Source: an uncultured Oscillospiraceae bacterium
GTDB taxonomy: Bacteria; Bacillota_A; Clostridia; Oscillospirales; Oscillospiraceae
DNA: 14,683 bases
Direction: 5' to 3'
Assembly (NCBI GenBank): GCA_944387755.1
Contig: CALXGC010000039.1
Span: 1 to 14,683, forward strand
A program made the position numbers and the translations under genes. Positions 13,719 through 14,683 of the stretch are shown here, in pieces (the stretch's first letter is position 1; the number at the start of each line of letters is the position of its first letter). The notes below the pieces were generated by a model. The model was not told the DNA's origin. It worked only from the letters and a program-made list of their open reading frames with translations, and searched no databases.

Positions 13719-13978
13719 AGGCGGACCACGCCCAGGTGACGCGTCTGCTGAAGACCGCCCGGGGACAGATCGACGGCATTTTGAAAATGATTGAGGAGGA
13801 CCGCTACTGTCTGGACGTGTCCAACCAGCTGATGGCCACCCAGTCTATTTTGAAAAAAGCCAACCGCATGGTGCTCAAGGCGCACATGGACTCCTGCGTG
13901 CGGGAGGCCGTGGAGAGCGGAAGCCCGGAGGAGAAGCTCGGCGAGCTGGCCGCTCTGCTGGACCAGCTTGCAGACTGA
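13715..13978 (+). CDS. csoR: CsoR-type copper-sensing repressor
   Basis: An 87-residue all-helical protein of the CsoR/FrmR family (DUF156). It has T-A-R-G-Q-I-D-G-I near the start, then Cys32 in E-D-R-Y-C, and His57-x3-Cys61 in A-H-M-D-S-C. This Cys-His-Cys set binds Cu(I) in known CsoR proteins, and binding releases them from DNA. The start is GTG at 13715, overlapping the copA stop (GTGA), which implies translational coupling; GAGGTGG lies about 10 bases upstream. It should repress its own operon through the C/G-run repeat at 11031-11066. The operon order, regulator last, differs from the csoR-copZ-copA order of Bacillus. Confidence 0.92.
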   Translation: MKADHAQVTRLLKTARGQIDGILKMIEEDRYCLDVSNQLMATQSILKKANRMVLKAHMDSCVREAVESGSPEEKLGELAALLDQLAD

Positions 13979-14015
13979 AAAAAAGGGGGGCAGTTCAAAT
14001 TTTGAACTGCTCCCC
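13978..14015. terminator. Hairpin after csoR (terminator-like, orientation unclear)
   Basis: GCAGTTCAAA (13990-13999) and TTTGAACTGC (14001-14010) form a perfect stem around one base, extended by G and C runs to 13985-14015. The csoR stop is directly before it. An A7 run precedes it (13978-13984) but no T-run follows on the plus strand, so the classical U-tract exists only for minus-strand transcripts. Confidence 0.55.
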
Positions 14016-14027
14016 CGCCCCGTTCTG

Positions 14028-14036
14028 TGCTATAAT
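14028..14036 (+). promoter_or_regulatory. Extended -10 promoter of the DUF3842 gene
   Basis: TGC directly followed by a perfect TATAAT (14031-14036) gives an extended -10 box. No good -35 is present at 17 bases, because the region is a C-run; extended -10 promoters tolerate this. The transcript would start near 14043. Confidence 0.62.
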
Positions 14037-14069
14037 GCCCACCAGAGAGACAGAACGGAGGAATGACTC

Positions 14070-14498
14070 ATGGCAAAAGTTGTAATTATTGACGGCCAGG
14101 GAGGCCGGCTGGGCCGGCTGCTGGTGGAGGAGGTCAGAGCGCAGCTCCCCCAGGCGGAGCTGCTGGCCATCGGCACCAACGCCATCGCCGCCTCGTCCAT
14201 GCAGAAGGCGGGGGCCGTCCACGCGGCGGCGGGAGAAAATCCGGTGGTCCGGGGCGTTCTGGACGCGGACGTGGTGCTGGGCCCCCTGGGCATTGTGGTG
14301 GCCCACGCCATTTTAGGGGAAGTGACCCCGAAAATGGCGGAGGCGGTGGGGGGCTGCCGGGCCAGAAAGTTCCTGATTCCCATGAATAGCTGTGGCGTCG
14401 TGGTGGCGGGGGCTCCCTCCGGTCTGGGACTGGCCGCCTATGTGCGCCTGGCGGTGGAACAGGCGGCGGCCTATCTGGCGGAGCCCCAGCGGCCCTGA
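14070..14498 (+). CDS. DUF3842 family protein
   Basis: A 142-residue protein matching my recollection of DUF3842, a family of unknown function common in Clostridia. It starts V-V-I-I-D-G-Q-G-G-R-L-G-R, a Rossmann-like glycine motif that suggests nucleotide or cofactor binding. Conserved blocks follow: A-I-G-T-N-A-I-A near residue 33, A-A-A-G-E-N-P-V-V, D-V-V-L-G-P-L-G-I-V-V-A, G-E-V-T-P-K-M-A, and F-L-I-P-M-N-S-C-G-V-V-V-A-G. GGAGG (14057-14061) lies 8 bases before ATG at 14070; an earlier ATG at 14063 is in another frame and stops quickly. It is a single-gene transcript convergent with rpmB. Confidence 0.83.
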   Translation: MAKVVIIDGQGGRLGRLLVEEVRAQLPQAELLAIGTNAIAASSMQKAGAVHAAAGENPVVRGVLDADVVLGPLGIVVAHAILGEVTPKMAEAVGGCRARKFLIPMNSCGVVVAGAPSGLGLAAYVRLAVEQAAAYLAEPQRP

Positions 14499-14506
14499 GA
14501 CAGAGA

Positions 14507-14536
14507 AAATCCCCCGTGCCCAGGCACGGGGGATTT
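14507..14536. terminator. Bidirectional terminator between DUF3842 gene and rpmB
   Basis: A 13-bp perfect stem, with arms 14507-14519 and 14524-14536 and loop CCAG, runs from an A/T end into a C5/G5 core. It lies between convergent genes. The T-run on each side is short (three to four bases), so it is of moderate strength. Confidence 0.78.
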
Positions 14537-14554
14537 CAGCTTGCCATATACCGA

Positions 14555-14683
14555 TCACACAGCGCGGGTGACCTTACCGGAACGGAGGCATCTGGTGCAG
14601 ACGTACACGTGAGTGGGGGTGCCCTTCACGATCGCCTTCACGCGCTTCACATTGGGCTTCCAGGTGCGGTTGGAACGGCGGTG
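14555..14683 (-). CDS. rpmB: 50S ribosomal protein L28, C-terminal part
   Basis: The minus strand encodes the last 42 residues plus a TGA stop; the 5' end is beyond the window. The sequence begins H-R-R-S-N-R-T-W-K-P-N-V and ends V-C-T-R-C-L-R-S-G-K-V-T-R-A-V, which is the standard end of bacterial L28. The C-x2-C pair fits the zinc-binding (C+) form, whose first Cys pair would lie in the missing N-terminus. L28 is a component of the large ribosomal subunit. Confidence 0.95.
   Translation of the reverse strand, partial: HRRSNRTWKPNVKRVKAIVKGTPTHVYVCTRCLRSGKVTRAV

Overview
The window looks like chromosomal DNA of a GC-rich Bacillota, probably a Clostridia member near the Oscillospiraceae (Flavonifractor/Lawsonibacter-like gut bacteria). 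That placement is an inference. It rests on strong Shine-Dalgarno sites, TTGACA/TATAAT promoters with 17-base spacers, a ParE/ParC pair of the divergent clostridial kind, DUF3842 next to rpmB, and a copper operon with a CsoR-type regulator. No tRNA, rRNA, CRISPR array, transposase or phage gene was seen.

Layout. (1) 1-260, minus: N-terminus of a class III aminotransferase, cut by the window edge. (2) 458-1977, plus: promoter, a leader with an intrinsic terminator and mutually exclusive pairings (candidate attenuator), a MATE-family efflux gene, and a bidirectional terminator. (3) 1978-3815, minus: a small cassette of a Sel1-repeat protein, a JAMM/MPN metallopeptidase with a complete JAMM motif, and two paralogous 67-residue Cys-rich proteins. 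The JAMM-Cys unit is tandemly duplicated, and the second JAMM copy is a decayed relic. (4) 3830-10869, minus: a five-gene run of parE, parC, a YitT-family membrane protein, a LUD-domain protein and a lipoprotein with a transglutaminase-like domain that lacks the catalytic Cys and His. It has a strong promoter in front and a strong terminator behind. (5) 11005-13978, plus: a copper-resistance operon. Its promoter has a C/G-run inverted repeat just downstream, followed by a CopA Cu(I)-ATPase fused in frame to a C-terminal CopZ-like domain that keeps its own ribosome binding site and ATG, then csoR overlapping by 4 bases. (6) 14028-14498, plus: a DUF3842 gene, then a terminator and the 3' end of rpmB (L28) on the minus strand.

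How the parts work together. The copper operon is a closed loop: a metal-sensing repressor is encoded in the transcript whose promoter carries the likely operator. The topoisomerase operon supplies both subunits of a type IIA enzyme, with three envelope or metabolic genes behind it. The Sel1-JAMM-Cys cassette is the least explained part. No E1, E2 or ubiquitin-like partner is visible nearby, and its base composition is lower in GC than the flanks. The best candidates for something undescribed are this cassette with its duplication history, the attenuator in front of the MATE gene, and the CopA-CopZ fusion with a retained internal start.
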